A DNA stretch of 64,000 bases from Magnolia sinica (lineage: Eukaryota; Streptophyta; Magnoliopsida; Magnoliales; Magnoliaceae): assembly GCF_029962835.1 (NCBI RefSeq), contig NC_080574.1:24402001-24466000 (forward strand), read 5' to 3'. The position numbers were made by a program, and so were the translations under genes. Positions 37,101 through 49,100 of this stretch are shown here, one piece after another. The notes under the pieces are model-generated. The model was given only the letters and a program-made list of their open reading frames with translations. It made no database searches and was not told where the DNA came from. The number at the start of each line of letters is the position of its first letter. Within the stretch, counting starts at the first letter, position 1.

Positions 37101-40100
37101 AGTGACCATCAAACGTAAGGGCCCCTACTCTTAACTCCCTTTAGGAGTTGTGCATCTGGGTTATAATGATCATAATGCCCCTCGCGGGGTGGGTACACGG
37201 GTACGCGCGCATGACCAATTCCTTGGCCACCTCCATTCCTTGGTCCATCCTCCTGACTACTGCCTGAGATTGAGCATCTTCCCCAATGGTGGGGTTTGCC
37301 CGGGCGAAGGTCTCTAATTGGGTAACGCTTACATCAAGTTGTTTAAAGCATTAGTCAATACATTGTTCCAAGCGCTTACCCAAAGACTCAAACTGTCAGG
37401 TTATATTGTTCATTGATTCTTGCAATTGCTCCATGTTTAGTGTAAGGTGCAAGCCAATACCATGACCAGTATGTGTGGGCATATAACTACTCACTCAACT
37501 CAAAGACCCTCTAACACAACTATATACACCTAAATGGGACTAAATGATCCTATTGGACTCTATATGAGAGAAACTTCACAATGCTACTAAAATTCCAACG
37601 ACCTAACTGCCCAAAGAGTCTGTCAACAGAAAATTCAGCCAAGAAATTTAGGGATTTTCTGACAACAGAAAATTCAGCAGCCCCTAGTGTGAATGATGGG
37701 TCCTAAACAGTCCTATATGATGAGATTTAACGCAAATTAAACGTGAGTAGACTAAACCCTAAACATGCAATGCAATCCCCTATGAAAAACCTAATCTCTA
37801 ATACCAAATTTGATGCAAGACATGAAAATTAAATATGATATGCAAGATTTCAAACTTTTGATCATACTAATTTAGAAACAATCATAAAATTTCCACATTC
37901 GACATAAAGTCAAGCATGCAACAAGGGAGATCTACAAGGGTCCAAGCCTACACATGTTAGAGTTAGATCAATTAAAATTATAAACCAAACAATGATCAAA
38001 GGAGAGTAGATTATCCACACATGCAAAAGATTTTTTCCCCAATCCAAGGGATTCACATGTTTCAATTCGGAAAACCCTAGGGTTGTAAAAGGGGGAATAG
38101 AACTTGAGATTTAGGATAATCTAGGGTTAGGGTTAGGGAAATAAGGTGATAGAGGAGTGAAAGAGATGAGAGAGAGGACCTGTAATCAGTCCACACGTGT
38201 AGACAACAGGCTGGCCTAACACACGTGCGTGGATTGTTGTCCGCACTTGTGTGGGGCCCACGACCCAAAAAGGGCCAACTAGTGGTTGGTCGGCCAGGGA
38301 TGGGCCATCCACACACTAAGTTTCAGGGTAATCGGATGATTGGTTTGAGCACGATGCTCCGCCAAAGTTTCAGCCCTCCTGTAGGGCCTGATTCTGGAAA
38401 TCTACTATAGAGAAGGATTGGCTGCAAAATAAAGGTGGATTTGAAGAGTGGATGGCTATGAGAGATGATGAATGTAGAGGGTAGGAGGTAGGGGCGATTT
38501 GAGATAGGTGTGGCTTCACACCACGGTAGTTAGCCCTTCGAAGAAGGGAGGGTTTCGCACCCAATTGGATTTCCACAACTCAGAGAATTAGAGAAACAGG
38601 AAAACACAAAATTTTATCCATAATCTTCAATAAGAAAAAACCTACAAGGGGTTGCCTATTTATAAGAAAACCCTATACCCCAAAAGTCGCGTCATGTGCG
38701 CATACTATTACTTAGAAATGAAGTAACAAAAATAACAACTAATCAAAGCAATCTAAATCGTTCATGATGTTCCTAATAACAATAATAAGCAAAACTCAAA
38801 GTCCCTAGATCATCTAAGGTAGTGGGCCACGATCATGAGATCCAATGTTGGGATCCACATGATGATCGGGTCCACTCCAAGGAACCAAAACACAGTCCTC
38901 AAACTAGGAGGCCCTCCCTGGACGTCGTCATCGATCCAGATCGATGGTGGGGCCCTCCTCCTTGCGTATGTGCATAGGGGGTGTGCGCGTTTGCACGAGA
39001 TGTCCCCAGCAACCTCAAGTTACATTTGAAAGGAATCCAGTCCTTCACTTTGCCTCCTACCATAGCCATAAATCAACATTTATGACTTGTTAAAGAATCG
39101 ACACTAATAGGGAGGGTGTTTTCTTAAAAAGGATGTCAGACAATCCTAAATAATCCAACTTGCAGGCAATCTAATGGAAGGCCAAAATAAAAAATAAAAA
39201 AATAAATTGTCCAGATTCAATCACTGATGTCAACTTCAAGGGCTATGCTCCATCAACAATGGAACCCATGATTCAAACGGTCTTGGTCAACATTGATTTA
39301 TGTATGTGCCATGTATATAACCACCATTTAAGAAATGCCGAAAACACAAGTGGAACTCTATCCCTTAGTTTGTTTACAAAATATAAGTTGTTGGTATCTG
39401 ATGGTTAGGGAGGCACAGTGATTTGGTGAATTGAGGTTGTTAATATCGGTATAAACAGCCGAGATTGAATTGGTTGGATAGGAGTGTACAGAGGATGGGG
39501 AGAAGGATGTGTAGGACAGATGTTTGAATTTGGAAGAAGTTCGGTTGCATGAATGTTGTTGCAAGGTTGCTGTTTGGGTGTTTTGGAGTTGAGAAATGAA
39601 CTGATGAAAACAAGCAGCGAGTATTTTATGCAATTCGCTATCGTCCATATGATTAGCAGTTTTTTTACAGCAGTTCCATCATTTTCTAAAAACAGCAACT
39701 TAAGGTAACTGCCATCAGGGAAATGGGCTCAATTTAGGAACCGGGGTGCAATACGCAAATTAATAAGGTAGCATTACGTAAAAATCCCTTTAAATTATGA
39801 GTAATCTCTCTAACTTATGCTTCCTCTAATGATCAATAGCCTTACATATAACCTCTCCAGCAAACCATGGAGTATTTGATGCACATTAAACAGATGGTTT
39901 TGAATCAAACGCTGCAAGAGTCTACATCACAAGCAATTTCATTTTATAATGAAAGATGTTGCATTTTATAAGTAGAAAAGGCCGAAAATAAAATATATTC
40001 ACCTTGGCATCATAAGCCTGTTGACTTGATAGATTTTGTAATGTTGGAATAGATCCATCTGAAGGGGTGACACTGGTGACAGATGAAGAGGGAACGGCAT

Positions 40101-43100
40101 TTGATCCCTCATTTTCTAGGGGAGCTGCTCGGTCCAATACAATCTGCAAGAAATGGAAATGTGTAGAATAATCAGCACAGTTCAAAATAAAAGAATCATG
40201 AAGAGTCAATGATTACTACTGAAGACAAGAAATCATATCCAACTAATGATAGAACCCTTTTCTGCTCTAAAACCTACAAAAGCAGATAAGCTGATATAGT
40301 GCTGGATGCAAGTTAGAAAACCAGGGGAAAAAAAAGCTCATCAGAGTTAACCTTGTGAAGAATTGGGTCAAAGCTAATGGAAGCATGAAGCCTTGATTGA
40401 TTACTTGAGGGAAAAAATAAAAAATTGAGCACTTGAAATAATCAATCGAGTCCCCAAATGATTAACCTAGAACTCAACTAAGTTTCAAGTTGGTCTGACT
40501 TGGGCCGACATTGAAATCCAAGTCTGGGTGTGAGCTTTCAAATCTTGGAATAAGGAAAGGATGTACATGGGGAATCTGACAAGCAATGACTCCAAATTCT
40601 TGAATTACAGTCGAGATTGTACAAAAAGAAGTTTATGCTGTATCAGTATACTAGGTGATCCATTTGCTATGTGTAATGATCCCGTAGTGTCAACACTGCT
40701 GTAATTTTCTGTAGCGTCAAAAGCCACGTGGGGCTCACCATCATGCGTGTGTCGTCCACTACTTCCATCAGGTGTGGCCCCACATGTTCATCTTGTAGCC
40801 CAAAATTCAGGCCAGTTCAAAACTTGGGTGGGCCACACCATCAGAAACAATGCAAATCACAACAAAAACCTCCAAATTCTGGCGTGCCCACTTGAGTTGG
40901 GACTGGCCTATTTTTGGGGCGTCCATCCTAATGGGAAACTCAAGATGAACAGGTTGTATCTTGTATGGCATATGCACACCATTAAAGGCCCTAAACAGCA
41001 TTGGAATGGTTCCTATGGTGGGCGTTCCAATCCCTATTGTTCCCTGTGGTATGGCCCACTTGAGTTTTGGATCAACCTGATTTTTGGGCTCCAGGGGCGC
41101 ACCTGATGGACACTTGGACAGAGTACATGCCATTCACATGTCATGGTGGTCTCCTGGTAGTGTCAAGTGTCAACACTATGGGATAATATGTATGCATGTG
41201 AGTCGCACCGGAGTCACATGCTCAATCCCATCTCATCCTCCAAAATACCATAGAAGGCAACTGCCTTCATTTATAATTCATCAAGTTGCTTTCAGAATTA
41301 CCAATATCTAGCTCCAAAGGAACCAATGAACAAATGGGGCTCCTATTCTACCGTAACTGTGTGAGGAAGATAGGGCCACAAGTACAATAGTATTCAAAGT
41401 TAAGGGGTAAAGATGTAATAACATAGACCTTTCTTCTTTGCTGTATTGGAATCTTAGGCATAACAAGTGAAGTTCAAGGTCTTCTGAAAACTAAGCATTG
41501 GAGGAACTTCTATGAAAAACTTGCAATATTGCATTGACATTTCGAAAGCAATAAAATATTAGGAAATTGTGGTGGACCTTTTGGCCTAGAATCTTATGGA
41601 TTTTCTGAGAAGCAAATTCAGCTGAAATTTCATCTGCGAACGTGATAAAACCAAACCCTCTATGAGATGTTTTTGTGCCATCCTGCAGCAAAACAAAACA
41701 ACAGATTGTACCGTGCAGCTGAAGAATTGAAGAGCGAGATAACTGAGGTCAATGATTAATGGAATGATAATGCATATGGATGTTCACCTTGGGAAGATAT
41801 ACATCCATTACATGGCCAAACTGACTAAAATGCACCCGCAAGTCAACGGCAGTTGCTTCAATTGGAATCCGGCCAATGAAAAGCTTCTTTCCCCATTTAC
41901 CAGTTGAAGTGGTCGATGAAGTGGCTAGATTACAATTTTCGGTTGCAACACCAGGAACCTCAGAAGGTAGGTCTCTTTCAACTCCTGGAGATAAAAATGC
42001 ATTTGGAGGGATCTGCCCTCCACCATGCATACGATCTGTAGGTGAAGCAGATTCAACAGCTATCTGCAGAGCGAGGTGTGTAACATGCTCGATGGTCAAT
42101 ATCATATAACAGAGTGCACAGAAGCAACATCTCCAGCTGGTAACAGATTAAAACATTTAATTTTTAAAAAAAAAAAAAAGAGAAAAAAAAGAGAGAGAGA
42201 GAGAGAGAAGACATTAAATGCAGTACAATCATAATGACATAAGCAATGTTCTACGGTCTGAAATTTTGCTTTTCTAGATAGATCAATATATGGTTTCTCT
42301 ATCAAATCAGTAAAAGTTGACTGCTTCCGAGGAGTGGAAACGGAATCAGCAAGAGCAGCATCTCAACAAAAAGCATACATCACATGAGCATTGAATAGAA
42401 CATCAGCAGAATGTAATATCAACAAAAAAAATATGTTAGCCAAGTTTTCATACCAACAGCTAAATAAAAACAGCATTCTCTAATGAGGTTATCCAGTACA
42501 CAGGGAGCACAGCATAAAAGCTCTATGCAGTTGCCTCCTAGAGGTGACGGAGCAAACATGTGTTATCGGGACCATTGGTTTGCTGGGCTACTAATAGGCC
42601 GAAGACCACAGTGACTGGACAACTCTGATCACCCAATTTGTTTGTTTTAATGGTACGATCATGTGGACCACTGCTCTAACCACTTGTTTTGCAGTTCACT
42701 TATTGGATGGCTACAAAAATCCACTCCCCTTGATTTTCATTATAAAGCCCATCCAAGTGAGAACCTACCAGATCAACAGTTCCGATCACCATGCGTTCAT
42801 CACATGCACTGCGAGGAGGGTAGTGTATAGAAGTTTTATGCCAAGGTTTTTTTTTTTTTCCTAAAACCATTTTCCCTGTATTTCTATTTTAAAGTAGATA
42901 AATAAAGCTAAAGATTAATTTAACGAATTAATATCCTCTCTCTCTCTCTCATCCATATATAGGAAAATAACAATACAATTCTGACCTTTTCTAGAAATAT
43001 TTTCTAACCTATCTTTTAGGTCACTCAGATGGAACCCAATCCAGTGCCCTCTGGAGGCACAGTACTGTGCCTCAATGTCATCGCTGCACAACTGGCTTAC

Positions 43101-46100
43101 ATAGACTATGGATAAAAAAAACCATTCATCTGATGATCTTTCAAGGGGAAAAAAAAAAACCATTCATCTGATGATCTTTCAAGGGGAAAAAAAAAAACCA
43201 TTCATCTGATGGGTAAAACTGCAAATGGGCCACATTCAGTGAGAAAATATCCATTTATTAGACGGTTATGATGGTAAAATAAAGCGAGTTCTGATCAAGT
43301 GATTAGTGACCTGTCAATGGTGGACATGGCATGATGCCTGGTTCAGATAATCATACACATATGCATATGTTTGGTACACAAAAATTGAGGCACAGAATAC
43401 TGCGCCTCCAGAGGAAGTGGATGAGCTTGCCTTCACAAATTACAAAATCTGTGATCTAACCATCCATAGTCGAGTCCTCTGGTTGAAGGAAAATGCCACA
43501 AGATGCTTAGAAACTTTGAATCAGGTTGACAAAAAACATAAATGGATCATGATTTTTGTAACACCATAACACTTCCCTATACAGTGACAACCTTGGGCTT
43601 AGCAGGTACTGTTTTCTAGTTTGGTTTATTTCATGCATTTTTATATATATATATATACATACTCAGCTATCTTTTGGCTGGTTTTTGGAGCATAGTTATC
43701 TTCCCCTTGGAGTGATCTAAAATTTGACTGCATATAAACTGCTGAAAACTGGCTTCTCCCATGTTTTGATCAGTGATGATTACTTTACTAAGGAGAATAA
43801 AAAGAGGGCTTTTCCATTTTCTGGAACAAATGTATTAGCTCATAAAAGTAGACCACTATTTGGGGCCAGGAAGATACCTCACGACCAAAAAGATAATGTC
43901 TAAGTCTAGCAACACGTGCAGCTGATGCTTCATCTGCAAATGTGACAAAGCCAAATCCTCTGTGTGATGCTTTCTTTGCATCCTGTGCACAAAGAAAAAT
44001 AAAAATAAATAAATAAAAATGAGAGAGCAAATCCCAAGTGTGACTTTGTAAATAACCCATTGTCCGATTGGACATACAAACAAAAGACCTGTAGAAATAC
44101 TCAAAAAGGTATAAATGCTCTCAGGGTTAGTGAATGGAATATGTTTACCTTTGGCAGGTAAACGTCAAGAACCCAACCGAACTGACTGAAATATGCATGG
44201 AGGTCTTCGGTCGTCGCTTCCACAGGAACACGACCAATAAACATCTTTTTTTCTACCCTTGCAGGAGCCGCTAAAACAGCTTGTCCATTACCAGAACCTG
44301 CATCCCCTGTGGCCACTGCACACCCTACACTGCCAACCTCTTGGGCTGAGCAAACAGCAGATGACAACAGCTTGTTTGCTTGAGGTTCAATTCCAGCTAT
44401 TCTGGAATAGTTATCAATATTGCTGTAGCCAGAAGAATGAGATATGGTGTGCATGCGTGGCATCTTCACAAAGTTGCTTGAAACCCTATAAGCCCTGGAA
44501 TCCTCCTGAAATAAAATCCAGAAACTACCATGCATGATTTGAGGGTTTTGAGAGGATATTGCTGTTGCCAATACTAGAAAGGTCGATACATTACTTAAAA
44601 ACATACAACCAAACAATCACAAACCTTCGGAGTAGCTCGATCAACAGCAACTTTGGAACCTCCAACCTCATGGGTCTCAGACATAAGCTTATCTACAGAG
44701 TCTGGAAGCAAGTGAAATTGTGAGTAAAAATGTTGAAAAAATTATTACTATTTGGCAGTTGGCACTGAAATAAGCCAACAGCTTCTCTCAAGCTATTAAT
44801 TATCTATATTGCAATTAACTTTAATGGAATAATATATGTCAAACATGTAAATCAATGAAACTAAAGAAGTATGGTACCTGAGTTTTCATATGTGACAAAG
44901 CCAATTCCTCGATGTTGCTTGGATACTGGTTCCTAAAACACATTGAAGATCAAATATCAATGTCTTTGATATAAAAGATACAAACATACAGACACAAGTT
45001 TTATAGAAAAGATACAAACAAACAAACAAACAAGCACACATACATACACGTATATATACAGGCACAATTTCCATAGACCTCGGACACACAGACACACTTG
45101 GTGTGCCGGCTGTTTTTAGAGCTGTGATTTCAAATCATTGATCTAGACCATCCATGGTCCATTACACCTATGGTCCATTAAGTTCACACCACTTTTCGTG
45201 GGCCACAATAAAATTCACACCAATTAGGGGAAATTTTCCGCGTAATCAATTATATAGAAAAATGGATAGTTTTGGATCAAAGGTACAAAAATAAAAATAA
45301 ATCAATCTAGACAGACCATTCAATTGAGTCCTCTTTGGATAACATGTCTCCAAAGAACCATTTTGAGCAGATGACCATAGCTATCTCGTTGACGGCTTGG
45401 AAAACCAAAGTTATGACAGGAGAGGCCAACGTTTCAAAGGTTAGAATACTCCGACCAACATGAATTTTTCACAGTGGCCCATGGAAAGTGGATTGAAGCT
45501 AATGGACATACTAGATCAACGATTTGACCATCCTGCGAATAAAAGCACTCGGTTAGGCTAAGAGTGACATCCTATGGCACAGGACCTTTCCTTATGTATA
45601 TACAAGTACAAAACATATAAATCTTCTCCAAGTATTTGAACTCATCTCCATTTTTTCTAATGGTTGCTTGACGAAAGTTCAACAATTGTCTGTGTGCATG
45701 ATATCAGCCCTCCTCTGCCTAGGCTGGGGACCAGCTGGCACATTGCTACTAGGAGTTCACCACAAACACACATGTATATATCATCATCATGGCCTTGTCC
45801 CAGCTACTGGGGTCGGCTTTCATGGTTTCTAGGAAAATTTTGCCAACCAGACTAAAGCAAGTTGCAAAATAGACATGCCAAATTAAAAGGCAATAAGACA
45901 ACTAGAACTGACTGCATATGCCAAGGTATTCAGTAACGATAACGATGGCTGTAATGGCCACTGTCATTACCGTTACGATATGGGTCGTTACGGCCAAATC
46001 TTTGTAAAAGAAAAAACAGTAACAGCTTATAGCCCTGTAATGCATAACAGTACCCACTGTTATCGTTACGTCACGGCTGTTACGTAACCATTGTTGGATA

Positions 46101-49100
46101 CCATGGCATATGTTGAATGCAGCCACGTTTGGTGACAAAGGACTATTCTTTGACATAGTGCAGTGAAGAATATGAAAAGAAGTAATCAATTGATTTGGCA
46201 GTGGCTAGAAGACAAGAATAATACACCAGATTCAATCAACTTACCAAACACAGTCTAAGAGAAGCTTTCCACGTGCTGCTAAAGGAATAAATTTCAGTGT
46301 ACCCTAGACTTTCTTTCTTTTTTTATGGGTAATGTAAACTCTAGTTCTAAGGGCAAGTTTGGATTGCACTGGAAATAGGAAGGGGGAAAAAAAATCATTA
46401 TTTCCATGAGCACTATTTTCCCTTGGATTTCAAGTTCCAACCTTAATGATTTTGTTTAGATGGCAAGTGAAAATCCCATACTCGTGAGATAACGGTCACA
46501 TAGTTTCTTGTGCTATTGTGGAAAAGTATAATAATTGCTATGTGGAATCATTCGTTTTCTTTGTTCTCCAAACATCCCAAAGTGTCAAATCAATGGAAAA
46601 TCTTTTCCATTACCTTTCTTTTCCCTTGGATTCCATGTATCTAACATGCCCCAAGTGTCAATATGAAACAAATATCACAGAAAAGGGTCAATAATGAGTT
46701 CACAGTTTGGCTGATAAGTTATCAAAATTCCAGTATGGCAGACTACCATGATAAGAAGATGCACATGGAAGGGGTATTCTCCGTCAAATCTTTTTATACT
46801 AGTATGGAAGGGGATTCCTCAAGAGGAGAAGAGACCCATACTAAGCACGTTTGGAAATACAAAGCTCCTCCTAAGACTGTGGCAATTAGCTGGTTAGTTG
46901 GTAAAAAGAAAGTCTTTACAGTGGATAATCTGAGAAAAAGAGGCATGACTATCACTAACGTTTGCCTATGCTGTATGGCGAACGAAGAATCGGTGGACCA
47001 TCTCTTCATCCACTGTCCCTTTATCACGCGGATTTGGTCAGATTTCCTTCCCAGATTTAATATCGTTTGGGCCTTCCCAAACTCCTCTGGCAATCACCTT
47101 AAGGTGTGGCATGGTCCTAATCTGGGTATTCAGAGGACCGAACTATGGAGAATGGCCCTCCTCGCTATATGGTGGTCAGTGTGGGAAGAAAGAAACAGAC
47201 GATGCTTCAATGGTGTTTCTAACACATCGGATTCCATAGCTCTTAGAGCGAGGAGATTGTTAGTTGAGTGGACTTCTAATGCAGACAAATTAAAGGGCTG
47301 TAATCTGTAGTTTTTAGGATTGTAGTTTGCCCGCTATCTCAGCGGCAGTTTTTTTCCCTGTACTCTTTCCTTTTTTAATAGAAATCGTGATCTTTCAAAA
47401 AAAAAAGATGCACATGGAAACAGTTAATGTATGGCAACTCGCTCAACAGTCCACACAGATTTCCGAGAAAATTGATCATGAATTAGGTTGCTGATGGGCA
47501 GGTTATTACCTTTGGCATGTAAGCATCAATTACTGGGCCGTACTTCATGAAATAGCTGCAATTATCACCTACACCCGATCAAATTTCTGACATTCAAATG
47601 ATAAGTATCACAATGCTTATAAGGTTGTGACAGATAGAACATATAAACTATCAAGGCATATACAAATGATAAATAGGAAAGGACATAGCATCAGTGACAA
47701 AAGGTCAAAGCAAATGAGCAACCTGTGAAAATCTTCGTCAGTCACACTCAAAGGTATTCTAGCAACAAAAATACGAGTAGTCTTCTTGGATGTTGGGACC
47801 ATTTCCTCCTGTTGGCAGAAATTAATTTATTAGTGTATTCATCATCATCAGCCCTTCTGTTGGCTTTTAAATGTACTAGCACATTATGGTGAAAGAAAAA
47901 AAAAATGACTTAGCACCCAGCAGACTAATATCTGTAATGCAAAGGCCATCACAAGAAGTGCAGATTAAGAGAAGGGCTTGAAACACATTCATGAGAAAAA
48001 TGGAAACATTCTCAAGGTGGATAACATGCAGAAGTGTCAAGGGGAATGGTAACTCCAAAAACTGAATATACATAGGTATTTATGTGTACATACACCATCT
48101 TTCTTAACCATTAAAAAAAAATAAAAAAATGTACATGTACATACATGTCTTTGAGGATATGTTGTGTCTATGTGTATGATGAAGACATCGTGCACACGCA
48201 CGCCCGCACGCCACCTACACATGCACGCACACCACCCCTACGCACGTATGTACGCAGAAGGAGGACCCCACCATCGATCTGGCTTGATGACGACGTCCAG
48301 GGAGGACCTCCTAGGTAGAAGACAAGTTTTTGTTCAAAAAAGTAGGCCCGATAGTCAAGAAAAGCCCATCATGGGATCTCATGATCGTGGTCCACTCGTC
48401 AGATTGATTTCATATTTTAGGTTTTGCTTATTGTTATTATTTAGAACATCGTGAACGCTTTAGATTTTTTTATTTGGTTTTTATTTTAGTTTACTTCATC
48501 GCCAAGTAATAGGTTGCGCACATAGTGCAAGTTTTTGTATAGGTTTTTTTCCTATAAATAGGCACCCCTTGTAGTTCTTTTCATTCATTCAAGCTTAATA
48601 AAAATTTCTGCTTTATTTTTCTACTCTCTTTTTGAGTTGTGAAAGAATTCAAAAGTGGGTGCGAAACCCACCCTTTTCGAAGGGCTAACTACGTGATGTG
48701 AAACCACATCTATCCCCATCCGTCCCTACCCTCTCCCATCCATATATCTCATCTTCTATCATCATTATTGTTTTGTAATTTTCAGTTTTTGCAGCTACCC
48801 GCCAGTTTCCCGAATCTGGACCTGTAGGAGGGCTGAAACTTCAGCGGAGCACTACGCCTTGACCTTACGTCAGATCGTCGTCAAACTTGGAGAGATTGGA
48901 GGTCTCCCCTAGCCGACTAAGGCCTAGGTGTCACTTTGGGAGGTGGGCTTCCATCATACGTGCGGCCAGCCTACCCGCGCACGTGCGTCAGCCCCGGGTC
49001 ACCATCTGCGCGCAAGAGCTTTCTCCGAGTCTAGTTTTCCTCTTTTCATTCCTATTTCTTAAACCCTATCCTTAATTTGCATTAGCCCTAATTTATTTGA

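Larger units (their letters stand above)
31525..39011 (-). mobile_element. Ty3/gypsy chromovirus element A, 7.49 kb
   Basis: LTRs at 31525-32717 (3') and 37811-39011 (5') are in the same orientation. They start TGATGAGGACATC and TGCTGGGGACATC and end GCATCA on the minus strand. A tRNA-Met-like primer site TGGTATTAGAG follows the 5' LTR. Flanks are ACCTT (31520-31524) and ACCTC (39012-39016), a 5-bp duplication with one mismatch. The LTRs differ at several per cent of positions, so the insertion is not recent. It is nested in the kinase pseudogene of the Pack-MULE and belongs to the same family as element B. Confidence 0.92.
30955..39075 (-). pseudogene. Receptor-like kinase C-lobe fragment captured by the Pack-MULE, split by a gypsy element
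   Basis: Decayed kinase-domain fragment. The N-terminal piece is at about 39075-39012 ([15 protein letters not shown]). The main piece, 31524-31315, has [16 protein letters not shown], then [17 protein letters not shown] and MVSYK. A further piece at 31275-30960 has [20 protein letters not shown] and [18 protein letters not shown]. This matches the C-lobe of plant LRR receptor-like kinases of the inactive type: HRD is absent, and SHYSL stands where the family has SDYGL. Stop codons follow MVSYKLSK and occur repeatedly after. Dropping the gypsy element and one 5-bp duplication joins the first two pieces in frame, so the fragment predates that insertion. Confidence 0.85.
28765..39788. mobile_element. 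Pack-MULE (Mutator-like) carrying a receptor-kinase fragment, 11.0 kb with nested insertions
   Basis: Terminal inverted repeats of at least 71 bp (28765-28835 and 39718-39788, about three-quarters identical) begin GGGATT(C/T)TTAC(A/G)TAA. They are flanked by TTTAGATTA (28756-28764) and TTTAAATTA (39789-39797), a 9-bp target duplication with one mismatch, as expected for Mutator. The left subterminal region repeats itself. Inside are a host receptor-kinase fragment, a nested hAT (29176-30871) and a nested gypsy (31525-39011). Without those the element is about 1.8 kb. No transposase is seen. The whole lies in the last intron of the RRM gene. Confidence 0.85.

Noticed and set aside
39358-39698. 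Two overlapping open frames considered as the last exon of the RRM gene
   Set aside because: They lie inside the Pack-MULE arm, do not fit the phase of the exon ending 40003 without a stop, and lack the family tail. The exon at 28248-28180 fits instead.
46663-46770. N-terminal 36 codons of the 215-codon open frame treated as LINE protein
   Set aside because: The LINE begins after the target duplication at 46770, so these codons are host intron sequence.
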